A stretch of 64,000 nt of DNA from Narthecium ossifragum (taxonomy: Eukaryota > Streptophyta > Magnoliopsida > Dioscoreales > Nartheciaceae): the NCBI GenBank assembly GCA_963920575.1, contig OY986968.1:9913485-9977484 (forward strand), written 5' to 3'. The position numbers and the translations under genes were made by a program. Positions 11,192-22,617 of this stretch are shown here, in pieces (positions within the stretch are counted from its first letter, which is position 1; each line of letters opens with the position of its first letter). The notes below the pieces were generated by a model. The model saw only the letters and a list, made by a program, of their open reading frames with translations, did not search any database and had not been told where the DNA came from.

Positions 11192-11925
11192 TTCAACATG
11201 ACCAACAATGAAGGATCGATCTTTCTCCTAGAAAGATCGATATTGTTGGGTTCTCCGGCAAACCTCCGGCGAGAAATACCGTCAGAAAACTCCACCAAAT
11301 CCCACAAAACCATGGGATCTGGTAGTACGAAGGACCACGAGTCCAAAACCGGAGGAAATACTATAAACTAACATGTATTCAGTGAGATCAAAGTGAAACA
11401 AAACACAATCAACTCAAAACTCACAAAACCGGAAAACAAACGTAGATAAGATCCCTAACTAGGCAATAGCTTCTTCAAGCCCAGCTGCTAAGCCTTGGAT
11501 CATCCCAAATCTCCTCAAAAATCCTATAGCTCTGAGCTCAAGAACGCGGATTTCAAAAGGGATTCAAGGAAGAGGGTTACGTCCATTTTATAGACAAATG
11601 AACCGATCTAAGCATGATCGATCCTTCCCTAAGGAAAGATCAATCCTGCATGACGATCGCGCATTGACTTTCTGGCACCAAAGATCGATCCTTCTAGCAA
11701 GGAAAGATCGATCCTTCAAGTGCAGAAAGCTAGACTTGGGCTAAAACTTAAGCCCAAGCCCGGATCTTTCGATCTCGGGACCATCTAACCTTTCTAATCC
11801 AACACTAACACAAACAAGGTCAGTGTGTGCACACGCGAGTGTGGAACAAACCAACAAGACATAATTTACTAAATTGCCCTTGTGGTCTACAACGAGCCAC
11901 ATGAGTATAGGGACAGGTACTCACA
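11192..11925 (-). mobile_element. Truncated Tekay-type LTR (5' half), inverted against the preceding LTR
   Basis: Read on the minus strand it starts TGTGAGTACCTG at 11925, carries the shared GTGTGTGCACACACTG-like box and GATCGATC pairs (about 11660-11720), and stops at 11192 in the middle of the LTR. The neighbour at 11191 is the end of a plus LTR, so two LTRs of one family meet tail-to-middle in opposite orientation. On the other side (11926) lies copia sequence. Confidence 0.8.
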
Positions 11926-13345
11926 GTCTAACTATCAACTGAATATGTTTAATAAGTAAACCATTATGTGTATGCGTGTGTGGAATAGGGTGTTCAACAT
12001 TTATCCCTTTGCGAATTTTGAACAATTCTACACATCATTATTGATTCTAGATGACTAGGTCGGTCATGCCAAGATATAAAATCCTTTGATCAGAGCACTT
12101 CTGGTGCATCACTGCATGTGATTCCATGGGTGTAATATTTGTATAGTATAAACCAGAAGAAAAAGCATGGAGTTTTTCAACTACATGATTCTGGCATGAA
12201 GCTCCAAGGGTAATGCATAAGTACTCGATACCACTTTCATTCGTCGTTTCCATATAATACCCATTACAACGTAGATTAGATCCTTAAAATCGAGCAAGTT
12301 TCTTTTGGATATGGTAGAGTATAATGCATCATCAACACATTGTTTTGTTCCTCTTGGCAAAACTATGGTTGCTCTTCCAGAGCCTTCAATCAGGTCTGCT
12401 GGACAAAATATTATGGTAATGTTGGACTCTTTCAATGTTAATTTCAAAAAATATATTCAATTTCAGAGAACGGCGTTTGTTATTGCATTATCTGCAAGTC
12501 ATATATCACCATTCATCTTGGAAAAGACTGGTACAAAAGAACATGTATAAACAGAATTAAAAACATGTAAAGTAGTACATAGCAAGAACTCAAACCATCT
12601 AATACTTGATCTTAGTTGATGTATTCATTTCCTTGCGGGAAATTTCTTTTGGATCTGTTAGGATCTGAGATGTTTAAGGTGGTGCAATCCATGGGGTTAT
12701 CCAGCGAGATATCTGCCAGCCCTACAAAATCAGTGTAGTTCATCTCAGCTCTTTTCTTCTTGGCCATATGCTGCTCCACAATATGCTTCCGCGCATGACA
12801 GGTGCATGAGCAATGCCCTTTTCTTCCACACCGATAGCATTCATCATCATATGTTTTAGTAGTATCATCATGAGGTTCTTTTCTCGTTTTATTTTCTACT
12901 GGCTCATTTCTAGGGGGCTGAGAATTAGGGTATCATATGCAATACTAATGGATTCTATCATTATCTTTACCATGACCTCGCCCTCGTCCACGTCCACGAC
13001 CACTTCCGCATATGTAGCCATGTACATGATAGGAATTAGCATTCACTTCATGAAATGGTGCAAATCCAGAGGGACGAGACTCATGTTTTCTCAGAAGAAT
13101 CTCATTATATTTCTCAACTCGAAACAATGCATCAATTGACTCAGAGCATTTCTGAAAACCTTGTTGCCTATATTGTTGTTGCAAAATCATATTAGAAGCA
13201 TGAAAGGTAGAGTAGGTTTTCTCGATATTATCTTGGTCGGTGACAGTTTCTCCACAAAGCTCTAATTGAGAAGTGAACCTGTGTAAAGTAGAGTTATAGT
13301 CACCAACATTTTTAAAATCTTGTACCCTTAAGTGAAAGTCCAAGA
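11926..13345 (-). pseudogene. Ty1/copia gag C-terminal half and GAG-pre-integrase region (broken)
   Basis: In minus-strand order, 13343-12945 encodes a UBN2-type gag (FKNVGDYNSTLHRFTSQLEL) ending in a Gly-Arg-rich stretch. A zinc knuckle follows (CYRCGRKGHCSCTC, CX2CX4HX4C, about 12800-12842). 12447-12181 encodes EGSGRATIVLPRG, typical of the protease/GAG-pre-integrase boundary. 12253-12047 then continues in another frame with SGIEYLCIT. Stops and a frameshift near 12255 break it. The remaining pol is absent; the Tekay LTR begins at 11925. The N-terminal gag half lies at 14396-14710, separated by an LTR-like insert. Confidence 0.75.
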
Positions 13346-13351
13346 GGGGGG

Positions 13352-14342
13352 TGTTCTATTGGACCTTCAAATAATAATCGATAAAAGGAAAACTTAGAGA
13401 GGAGGAGTCTAATAAAACCCAATGCTTGTAAATGAATATGAAATGTAAATAACCAAGTAACTGAAGGATAAGAGAGAGTTAGAGAGATTGCACCATATTT
13501 TTATAGTGGTTCGGCCAACCTTGCTTACGTCCACTTCACCCAATGGTCCTCCTTGGGGTTCCACTACTTGTAAGAGCTCTTACAATATTTCCACCAAGCT
13601 TTCGGGCGCTTGGCAACCTATTCACCAAGCTTACGGGTGTTTCACAACCTTACAATCTCTCCAAACAACTGTTGAATATCCTCCAAGTTCACTCTTGGAT
13701 GTCTCTCACAAATTCTACTTCAGTCTTGCTGCAAGTTTGCAAAAATTAAGCTCTCAAGAAGAAGACTAGAACTTGTTACAATGTTTACAAATAATCTCCT
13801 CAGTCTTGCTGCAAGTTTGCTGCTTCTTCCTATTTATACTTGAGCTCCAAAACCCTCCAAATAGCCTTCTAACGGCTATTTTCATCTTATGCAACGACTC
13901 TTTAACGGCTAGTTTCCTGACTGGCAGTCGACTGTCACATTGTCTGTCACGTTCTTCTTGAGCCGCGGTCGATCCACCCATTGACCTTCAAGCTTTACGG
14001 TCGACTGTCACATGTCCGTGAGCCTCTGTGAGGCAAAACGCTTCCCATGGTCGATGCGTCGTTTGACCATCGCTTCAACACATAAGGTCACATAGACCAC
14101 GGTCGACCGGTCCATCGACCATCACATCAACCGTCAGCCTAAAACCCATAAATGACCTCCGCAGTTGATCCATGCCGCCAGACTCCATGGTCGATCCGTG
14201 CATCAACCGCTGCATCGACCGCGAGTACAAAAACATATAAATATTGAACATAATGATTTAAAATTTAAGGGATATAAATATTAAACTAATGTTTTATCAT
14301 CAAACATATATTGACATAATCAAAACAATATTACGACTAACA
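13352..14342 (-). mobile_element. LTR-like insert splitting the copia gag
   Basis: About 1 kb with TG...CA-like ends (minus strand start TGTTAGTCG at 14342, end near AATAGAACA at 13352) lies between two halves of a copia gag. On the minus strand TATAAATA (plus 13831-13838) would serve as TATA box. The distal third (13930-14225) contains several TCGAC/TCGATC palindromic motifs. The block GTGGTTCGGCCAACC (13506-13520) lies near its other end. The five bases flanking the ends do not match, so a simple solo LTR cannot be proven and the boundaries are provisional. Confidence 0.5.
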
Positions 14343-14448
14343 TTAAGTGTATCCAATCATATTGGGCACTATGTAGGATAATAGCTCTAAGCTGGTTAAG
14401 TGTATCCAATCATATTGGGCACTAGGTAGGATAATAGTTCTAACGTGG
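14343..14448. repeat. 53-bp direct tandem duplication within copia gag
   Basis: Units 14343-14395 and 14396-14448 are near-identical (TTAAGTGTATCCAATCATAT start, differing at a few positions). On the minus strand the right-hand unit encodes gag residues of the type IILPSAQYDWIHL, so the left-hand unit is the duplicate beside the LTR-like insert. Confidence 0.85.
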
Positions 14449-14710
14449 TCAAATCTTTCTTTTAAGTCTTTCCAAAGAATTAAAGAATATGTTATAGTAA
14501 GGTATTCATTTTTTTAGATCCTCACTCAGATGACTTCAGAGAAGATTAAAGCATTGGGCTTTTCATTGTCTGTGGCAGTATCCCCTTCTTTTATTGCATG
14601 CCCCAGATTTCCAGCATTTAGATGTAGCTCAGCATCTAATGCCCAAGTCATATTGTTAGTTCCTGTACTACGAGAGCCAAGAAATCCTGCTTTACTAGAT
14701 TACTCATGAT
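14396..14710 (-). pseudogene. Ty1/copia gag, N-terminal fragment
   Basis: The minus strand encodes KQDFLAL, then in another frame MTWALDAELHLNAGNLGHAI and KEGDTATDNEKPNALIF, then after stops WKDLKERFDHVRTIIL. These match the order of the plant copia UBN2 gag domain. At least two frameshifts or stops are present. It is the N-terminal partner of the gag half at 12945-13343. Confidence 0.65.
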
Positions 14711-14769
14711 AATACTGTTCAAAAGAAACTAACAAATATGCCAAAAATTAATGACAAAAATAAAGAGCA

Positions 14770-14893
14770 TTTTTTTTTTCTTTTCCTCGGGTTTTTGCGG
14801 ATCGTAGATCCACAGATTTGAACCCGAGACACCATTCCTCAAACGTTTGAGTGCCCGCACTGACCAACTCGGGTGGATCCGAAGATCCGTCCA
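14770..14893 (-). mobile_element. tRNA-derived SINE-like element (Au-SINE-like)
   Basis: On the minus strand about 120 bp contain a box-A-like TTGGTCAGTGCGGG and a box-B-like GGGTTCAAATC (plus 14815-14825), the RNA polymerase III promoter arrangement of tRNA-derived SINEs. They end in an A-rich tail (T run at plus 14770-14779). There is no cloverleaf, so it is not a tRNA gene. Clear target duplications are not visible. Confidence 0.55.
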
Positions 14894-15371
14894 ATTCTTA
14901 TTCCAAAAATCATATAAAGCTTAAACATGTAATAAGTAAACTACACATATAAATAGGTAAACAACTAATAAAAATAGGTACTTCATGCACTAAAGCTTCT
15001 AGCTTATGCATTTCAATACACAACTTCAGTATTTGCACTTCTAGTATAAAATTTCTCCCTGAAGTAAACACTCAAGAGATTGTAAGCTTTCAGATATTTA
15101 TTGATATCACCTCCCTATTACAACTCTCAGGTTCCTGATGCAGGGCTGAGTGATCCAAGCCCATTTGAAGAAGAGTACAATGGCAAACTTGTAACTATCA
15201 CTAACTTAGGATTTGGTTCTTGTCTTCCATGTCGGTAAAGTGAGTCGGCCAAATCTCATCTATTTTCATCTAAACCGACATATATGTAATCGAAAAATCA
15301 TCTAGATTTGTCAAGATGTTCTGACATGTGGTCATCCACATTATAACAAGTATTATAACACTCTGAATTCT
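14894..15371. other. Anonymous noncoding stretch left of the CRM element
   Basis: No coding potential or element termini were recognised. The last ~35 bp (ATAACACTCTGAATTCTTTA) resemble the sequence at 42872-44212 on the far side of the CRM element, indicating that both were adjacent before insertion. Confidence 0.6.
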
Positions 15372-15376
15372 TTAGT

Positions 15377-15870
15377 TGGCGCAGGGTAAACGTGAATGCC
15401 TTTCGTCGGGAGAGACAATCATCCTCTCTATGGGAGAGACCACCAGAATCCTCAAAGAGGAGAAACTATTCAAAAATTTTATTAATAAAAAACTGCCCTA
15501 ATTACAAACCCTAGAACTCCTTTTATAGGATAACAAGAGACCAACTTACAGAAGGACTCAAAACAAGAGTTAAACACAAACCCAATAACTAATGAACCAA
15601 TCCAAATTAAGAAGAGAAGAAAACGACTAGAAATAGGAAAACCTGCAAAAAAATAGTAAAGACCGATAACATGCCTAAAAAGGAAAGTTTTACACAAAAA
15701 TGGAATTTTAAGCCATAATGAAAAGGAATCTGGATCTTTGGAGGTCCAGGTCATGGAGAGATCTTCGATCTCTGAGTTGGACTGAGGGAGTCCGAACACG
15801 ATCTGAACACCTAGGAAGTCTCTCCGGATCGGGCTCAGCCTGGTCTGGATCTGGACTTGGTCCTGCATCA
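15377..15870 (-). mobile_element. 3' LTR of CRM element
   Basis: The LTR (494 bp) starts TGATGCAGGACC at 15870 and ends CTGCGCCA at 15377 on the minus strand. It matches the 5' LTR pieces (23744-23837, 42452-42816) apart from indels: it has a ~150-bp segment (about 15535-15680) absent from the 5' LTR and lacks ~120 bp present there. A purine stretch AGGGGAGGA (minus; plus 15871-15879) just upstream is the polypurine tract for plus-strand priming. Confidence 0.8.
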
Positions 15871-15923
15871 TCCTCCCCTGGTTGGAAAGGACTCGTCCTC
15901 GAGTCTGATTCGGTTCGAACCCC

Positions 15924-17117
15924 TCAGTAAGGAACCAGATGTTTCACATTAAAAGTATCAGAAATCTTCAAGTGGGGTGGGAGCCCAACTTGATAGGCAT
16001 CATCATATAATTTCTGGAGGACTTCACACGGTCCGACCTTCTTATCTTCCAACTTGGAATATTCATTTGTTGGCAGACTCTCTTTAGTCAACACGACCCA
16101 CACTTCATCCCCGATGTTGAAGGTGACATGACGACGATGCCGATCCGCAGCACTTTTATATCTGGGGTTGGTGATTTCCAATTGAGCCTTGACCAGATCC
16201 TGAACAGTGTGGAGGTGCTCAATCATGTCTTCAGCTCGAAGGTTCGGTCGACCAATCTTGGGAACCGGAACCAGATCCAACACGCCCATCAGATTGGACC
16301 CATAAACTACTTCAAAAGGACTTAGGCCAGTAGAACGATTTTTGGATCGATTGAAGGCAAATTCGGCTTGGCTCAAACCTGCATCCCACATCTTCGGTCA
16401 GCTTCCTGCGAGACTCCTCAGGAGGTTGCCAAGGCTCATGTTGACAACCTCAATCTAACCATCAGTTTGGGGATGATAAGCACTACTGAAATTTAATTTG
16501 GTCCCCAGCTTTTGCTATAAACACTTTCAGAAATTGCTCATAAACTTAGTGTCTCGATCAGAGGTGATAGAACTTGGAATCCCATGTAAGCGCACCACCT
16601 CTTGGAAGTATAGGTGAGCAATTCACGCGGCATCCATCGTCTTCCGACAAGCTATGAAGTGAGCCATCTTAGAACAATGATCAACAACTACAAAGATGGA
16701 ATCCATACCGCGAGCCATGCGAAGCAGACCGACTACGAAGTCCATGCTGATGTCGATCCACGACGCCTCAAGAACAAGAAGGGGTGTGTAGAGTCCCGCG
16801 TTAGTGGCCGATACCCGAGACAGTTGGCAGGTATGACATTGTTCCACGTATCGGGCAACATCCCTTGGCAACTTCGGCCAATAATAATCTCGAGCTAAAA
16901 GAGCCAGGGTCTTGTCTCGCCCATAATGACCTTCCCGGTGTAGTTCCTGCAGGATCAGTCCTCGCAGAGAGCAATCGGGCACACAAAGACGCAGTCCTCG
17001 GAATAGGAATCTGTCTTGCAAGGTATAATCAGTGTGCTGCCCGTCTCTGGCCTCAATATAAACTCGGCCAAAGGAAGGATCATCCGGGTAAAGATCTTTG
17101 AAGACCTCGAAACTCAC
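15924..17117 (-). pseudogene. CRM-type integrase (broken)
   Basis: 17117-16623 encodes the zinc-binding domain (LQELHREGHYGRDKTLALLA then YVEQCHTCQLSR; His/His and CxxC intact) and the start of the DDE core (SWIDISMDFVVGL). 16622-16392 keeps the same protein order ([16 protein letters not shown]) but has several in-frame stops (TGA, TAG, TAG, TGA), at least one at a Gln position after HPQTDG. 16391-15924 encodes the core end (FEVVYGSNL) and the C-terminal domain ending FNVKHLVPY. The integrase would join viral DNA to the target; it cannot be made here. Confidence 0.85.
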
Positions 17118-17137
17118 AACCTGAGTATGTAGAGTAA

Positions 17138-17557
17138 TTAGGAGATTAGCGCGCCGCTCAGTGCATCAACAACCCGATTTTGCGTGCCCACCAAGTGTCG
17201 GAGAGAGAAAGTGAACTCCTGTAGGTAGGCGATCCACTTCGCATGACGCCGGTTGAGCTTGTGTTGACCATGGTGAAATTTGAGGGCCTCATGATCAGTA
17301 TGCAACATGAACTCACGTTGCACCAAATAGTGCCTCCAATGCTTCAGGTACTGCACAATAGCGTAAAATTCCAGATCATAAGTTGAGTAGTTTTTGGTGG
17401 CACCTGATAATTTTTCACTGAAGTTTGCTACCGGACGTCCTCCTTGGCTGAGTACACCGCCAATGCCTACTCCTGAAGCATCACAATTGACTTCAAAGAC
17501 CTTCTCGAAATCTGGGAGTGCTAGAACAAGTGCTTCTGAGATCCTTTGCTTCACCAC
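17138..17557 (-). pseudogene. CRM-type RNase H
   Basis: The 139-codon minus frame holds the retroelement RNase H: VNCDASGVGIGGVLSQ (first Asp), STYDLEFYAIVQYLKHW (Glu), FMLHTDHEAL (second Asp) and VVDAL (last Asp region). The catalytic residues look intact. It adjoins the RT frame upstream through a TAG at 17558-17560 and the integrase downstream through stops. It would degrade the RNA strand of the RNA-DNA hybrid. Confidence 0.85.
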
Positions 17558-18590
17558 CTAGAAGCTCTCTTCCGCCTCTTCAGTCCACTGGAAATTTCGC
17601 CCTTTGAGACACTCGGAGATGGGGGCTGTCAACGAACTGAAGTTGTATATGAATCGCATGTAGAAAGAGGCCAACCCATGGAAGCTGCGGACATCGTGTA
17701 AATTCCGTGGCGAGGGCCAACATCGGATTGCCTTTACCTTGGCGGGATCTGCGCTAATGCCACCTGAAGAAACAATATAACCAAGGAAACAAACCCGGTT
17801 AGTTAGAAAGGTGCACTTCTTACGGTTGGTGAACAACCGTTCTTGTCTTAGTGCTTTGAGGACAGCTCTCAGATGCGTCATGTGAGAACTATAGACCAAG
17901 ATGCCATCAAAATAAACGACGACAAAACGGCCCATAAACGGTCTCAAAACTTGATGCATGAACCGCATGAACGTGTTGGGCGCGTTTGACAAACCGAAAG
18001 GCATCACCATTCACTCATACAACCCCTCCTGAGTCTTGAAAGTTGTTTTCCACTCGTCCCCCCGCGTTATGCGTATCTGGTGGTAACTACTCTTGAGATC
18101 TATCTTCAAAAACAGTTTGGAACCTACCAGTTGGTTCAGCAAGTCATCCAGCCTTGGTATGGGGAAGCGGTACTTGTTGGTTATCTGATTGATAGCTCTG
18201 CTGCCGATGCATATCCGTCAAGATCCATCCTTCTTGGGTACTAAGAGAGCAATTACGACACAAAGGACTGATTTTTTGCCGAACATAGTCTCTCTTCATC
18301 AATTCCATCACTTGCTTCCTCAGTTCTTCGATCTCCTTTGGGCTCATCCGGTATGCTGGACGATAGGGTAGGCTGGCTCCCGAGGTCAAGTCTATCTGAT
18401 GATGGATATCCCGTAGTGGTGGCAGTCCAGGGGGCAGTTCCTCTGGCATGAGATCAGTGAACTCTTCCAGAAGGGGCCTCACCAGGTTGGGAACTTCATC
18501 TACAACTTCTGGTTCGCCTGGCAGCAGCGCGTAGATGACCGGCTGCTCCTTCACCTCTTCGAGAAACTGAGATCGTGACAGCATAGTCAC
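17558..18590 (-). pseudogene. CRM-type reverse transcriptase with YFDG instead of YxDD
   Basis: 18590-18144 encodes the lead-in (MPEELPPGLPPLRDIHHQID, then YRMSPKEIEELRKQV); 18010-17558 encodes [11 protein letters not shown], the active-site strand and the connection ([20 protein letters not shown]). The catalytic box reads YFDG (codon about 17903-17905), so the second aspartate of YxDD is lost and polymerase activity is not expected. Between 18011 and 18143 the reading frame is broken. Confidence 0.85.
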
Positions 18591-18614
18591 AACCCTGTCT
18601 TCCTTGGGCTTGGG

Positions 18615-18980
18615 TCACGAGTCCTCACATCTCGGAGCGAGGGTCAACCGTTTATCCTTGATCCTCAACGTGTAGGTGTTCCTCCGACCGTCGTGGACGA
18701 CAAAACGATCACATTGCCAGGGTAGGCCCAAAAGTAGGTGGCATGCATCCATAGTAACCACGTCACACCATACACTATCTTGGTAATTAGAACCAATGGA
18801 AAAAGACACCAAGTAGCGTTTATCGACCTTTACCTCACTGCCACGCTTGAGCAAGGATAGCCGCTAAGGAACAGGATGGGACTCAGTTGGAAGTTGTAGC
18901 TTAGACACCGCCTAATCTGCTATGACGTTCTCACAGCTACCGCTATCCACAATCATCTTGCAGACTCACCCGTCAGTTGC
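18615..18980 (-). pseudogene. CRM-type aspartic protease region (broken)
   Basis: The minus strand near 18975-18930 encodes CKMIVDSGSCENVI, the DSG active-site motif of a retropepsin-like protease. It is followed by a degraded stretch with stops and then 18854-18615 (79 codons: WCDVVTMDACHLLLGLPWQ), the family block after the protease core. It cleaves the polyprotein in active relatives. The Tekay LTR begins at 19027, immediately upstream in the coding direction. Confidence 0.7.
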
Positions 18981-19540
18981 CATTGGCCTCTTCCTTGGGA
19001 GAAAGGAAACTCTTTCGCAAGACTAGTGTCGCGCCCCGACCCGTGAAAGCCCAACCGGGCCGGGCGATGCGAACCGGAATCTAACTAAATGCGGAAATAA
19101 TGGCGAGGGGTTCCCTCTAACTTACTGGTTTCATTAAACAGTTCATAAGCACCCCTGAATAATACAATAATTTCAAACCTCAACATAAATAATATAATAA
19201 TCCAAAACCTCAAAGGCGTTACAACAGTTTATACATCATACTCCCGTAGGAGGCTAACTATAACAAAAGTGCAGAAAATGATCACCGATCCTCAGACACT
19301 GCCAGACGCCGCCGCGTCACCAAACATCTGCCTGGTAGGGGCTTCTGAAGAAGAGCTGGCGCCTGCACCTGGAAAACGCAGCCCGGGTAGGAATGAGCAT
19401 AAAGCTCAGTAGGGTTCTACACTACGTCACACAGAAGGAAGGGGGAACGCAACAGTATCGCCCCCAAGCAAGACTTGGGTGTGCAGCAAGGGTTCCATAA
19501 CCCTTTGCCGGTGTCCCTAGGCATACCCAACAATGGTCAC

Positions 19541-21267
19541 TGATGAGAATGCATAATGCTATATTTTTATCCCTTAATACTTAGTCTCCTGTGCTTATTT
19601 AGTTCCTAAATACACTCATTATTCTTATATTTTGATTTAGGATGCAATTGAAGTCCTTAAGTCGAAAAGAAGCTGAAAAGAGTACATGGATCAACTTTAA
19701 AGATTTATCTGTACCTTCTCATGAAGAACCAGAGGATGTGCCATACATGGTTGGAAAGCTCTTGAAGTCTAGATTCTGGAGAATTTTACGGTTCATGATT
19801 CTGAGTTTCCTACAGAAAGTTACGGCAATTTCAGTACCGATGCGCAGTCTGAATGGCAGAAAGGAAAATAAGCTGGAAGTCCGAGCGATCCGCCGATCGA
19901 TCGGACCACGCAAAAACGTGACAGAACATGTGTTTTTCAGCCACAACGCATCCGATCGATCCCTCCATCGCTCCTATGGGGTCCAATCGATCCGACACCA
20001 ATGGTCCGATCGATCGGACTCGGAAAAAGTCAAAAACAGCGGATTTTTACTCAACCGATCGATCCAACACTCATAATTCGATCGATCGGACTTGGGAATA
20101 AAAGGGTGACAGAACGTATGCTTTTTAGAGGAACACAGTTCGATCGATCGGACCATCGATCGAACTCGGGAAGAGCCAGAGACGAAGGATTTTTACGAAA
20201 TCGATCGATCCGACTCCCTTAGTCCGATCGATCGGGCTCGGGCGTGAATAGAAGTTGAAGATTTTAATGAGACCGATCGATCCAGCATCCAAGGTCCGAT
20301 CGATCGGACTTTCCCAGTAACAAAAATCAACGATTGTGATCTAATCCGGGGGTGGATACAATTGAGGCTATAAATAGGACTCTTTCTAGGGTTTGAGGGG
20401 GGATTCTTGGACACTTTTGGCTACTCTTTCTCCTCTTTTATATTTTTTCTAGGTTTTCTTTTGCTTTATGAAATCTTTTGGAGGATTGTTCTTGATGGCC
20501 CTGGGTGGCTAAATCTTGATCCTTGGTCGAGGAGACTGAAACCCCGGAATCAATGAAACTGTGAGATCTAATTTATTTTTATTGTTCAGTTTATACATGA
20601 GTATTGGATGTTCTTCTGAGATTAAATCTTCATGATTACCTTGTCTAATTGCTAGGAGGCCTACTAGTTTATTATTCATGGTGATCTACCGCTAGGTTTG
20701 ATATCAAATCCGAAATTATTTGATCCCTCTAATCTGCGAAGCAACTAGAATCTAATAATTTACTGCTGATCAGATCTTGTTAGATCTTAGGAAGAATATT
20801 CAACTAGATTAAATGCAACCGCTTGTGCTTGTGTTGTTCAGCTTCATCGATCTTCCTATTCTTAACGCTGCTACTAGATTAAATCTACAGCGCTTGTCTT
20901 AGGTTGTCTAGTAGTTAGGGTTGATTAGATCGCTTATTTCTAATTAACTATGATCGAGGAGAGCTTCGAATTGAATTCGGACGATGAATATTCATGGTAT
21001 AAATTGATTGATACTTGCATCTATGATCAGTTATTGGATTCCGATGGTGGATGTTGACTCAGACCAAGGTTTGTTCTCTTGATTCAACTTGTTCCTTCGC
21101 TTTAGATTATTTCTTTACTGTTTTCCTCACGTTTAAAACCCCCCATCTTTATTCACTGAGCACAAAACTAGGCTAAATACTCTTCGTGGGATCGACTCGT
21201 ACTCGCACTACTACATTCATTTTAACGGGTATTGGTTTTATTTTTGAGTGCCTGCGACAGCACATCA
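19541..21267 (+). mobile_element. Solo LTR of an Athila/Tat-like family nested in the Tekay LTR, TSD GTCAC
   Basis: It begins TGATGAGAATGC and ends GACAGCACATCA (1727 bp), flanked by GTCAC at 19536-19540 and 21268-21272. Removing it restores the Tekay LTR sequence. A TATA box (TATAAATA, 20369-20376) follows an array of GATCGATC palindromes (about 19890-20310), which places U3 to the left and sets the strand as plus. No coding sequence. The family is inferred from length and end style only. Confidence 0.85.
19890..20310 (+). repeat. Paired GATCGATC palindrome array in U3 of the nested solo LTR
   Basis: GATCGATC copies come in pairs with 15-bp spacers (20203-20210 and 20226-20233; 20275-20282 and 20298-20305). 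Several are embedded in the longer palindrome GTCCGATCGATCGGAC. The array ends about 60 bp upstream of the TATA box. Confidence 0.9.
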
Positions 21268-22617
21268 GTCACCCCAAAGGACTGGGCCCATCCTGGATAT
21301 ACCTAGTGTCGCAGGGTTCCAGCTGTGGTCACCCAAACGAACTGGGCCCACACTGGTCGCCACTGCAGGCAGGAACAGACACTGCTTGGGCTGGACTTAC
21401 TCCGACGGCCCCTAAAGGACAAGAATCGACACCGGTTGCACACACAACATCTGGGTCGAGGCCGACACGACTTCTATAATCACCAAGCAACATGTGTACC
21501 AGTCATCTAAGCCTATCATCAAGTTTGACTGGACACCACATTTCGATCCTGGACCAAACTACCCAACCCTGGTCCTAGGGCTAAGTCCGAGCTTCCAGCC
21601 TCGGGACGGCGACCCATAGATCGAAAAACGCGCCGCAAACCGGCTGTTCTTCAAGAACAGCAAAAATCGGCAAATCCGAGATTAAACATGCATAAATCCT
21701 ACTAAAATCTCAACCAAAGTTCATGAAACTTAACCCAGAAATTATACTAAGCAACATGCATCCAACAACACAATTTCAGCAAGATCTAACGGCTAGATTA
21801 AGAGAAACCCATTAAACACTCTCGTAGGTAGAAAACCTATCGAACTGCGCTAATCCTCGGCTGATTCCCCGCTAATCAGTCACCAACATGGTTCCAAACC
21901 ACTTCAGGGATCTTCCTCTCGTCGTCACGGATCCAACGAGCTTTAAAACGCACAAAACGGTGGCCGGAGGAGGGAGAACGGAGGAGAAGGTGGCTGCCCC
22001 GGAAGGAAAACAGGGGAAAAACAGAACCGCGGAAGAAGAAGAAAGAAGGAAGAAGAAGAGAAGGAAGAAGAGAAGGAGAAGAGAAGGAGAAGGAAGGGGA
22101 AGGCCGGGGAAGGAGGGGAAAAAGGGAAGGAGAGGGGAGGAAGTCCTCTCTTCTTCTGACAATGGAGGGCGACGGCCACGACGGTCATCTTCTCCAAGCT
22201 CAACTGCCGCGACTTTCTGGTAGAGAAGGATCGATCTTCTTCTCAAAGAAGATCGATCTTCTTAGCAAGAAAGATCGATCTTCTAGTAAGGAAGATCGAT
22301 CCCCTTTGCCCAGAAAGCCAAACTTGGGCTAAAACACAAGCCTAAGCCCGGATCTTCCGATCTCGGGTCCACCTAACCATTCTAATCAAACACTAACACA
22401 AACAAGGTCAGTGTGTGCATTCGCGAGTGTGAAACAAACCAACAAGGCGCAATTTACCAAATTGCCCTTGTGGTCCACAACGAGCCACGGGTCCGATCCA
22501 GGCGGTCGACCCAGGAATAGAGGGATAGGTCCTCACAACTAGGGTCTCTTGACCGTCACTGTACAAGACCTCTCCTTCTTCGTCACCGCCATCAAAGACG
22601 GGTTCAGAAAAGTCAGC

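Larger units (their letters stand above)
19027..22537 (-). mobile_element. Solo Tekay-type LTR in CRM gag-pol, TSD ACTAG, itself interrupted
   Basis: LTR ends (TGTGAGGACCTA at 22537, GGGGCGCGACA at 19027) are flanked by ACTAG on both sides (19022-19026 and 22538-22542). The CRM frame continues across the site. The LTR is split by another LTR at 19541-21267. Its own remaining length is about 1.8 kb because ~0.6 kb is missing near 21618, relative to 5230-5860 of the LTR at 4393. GATCGATC copies occur at about 22229-22300 with 13-14 bp spacers, and a purine tract at 21965-22146. Confidence 0.88.

Noticed and set aside
13488..13769. 93-codon plus frame
   Set aside because: It lies in the LTR-like insert with no protein family features.
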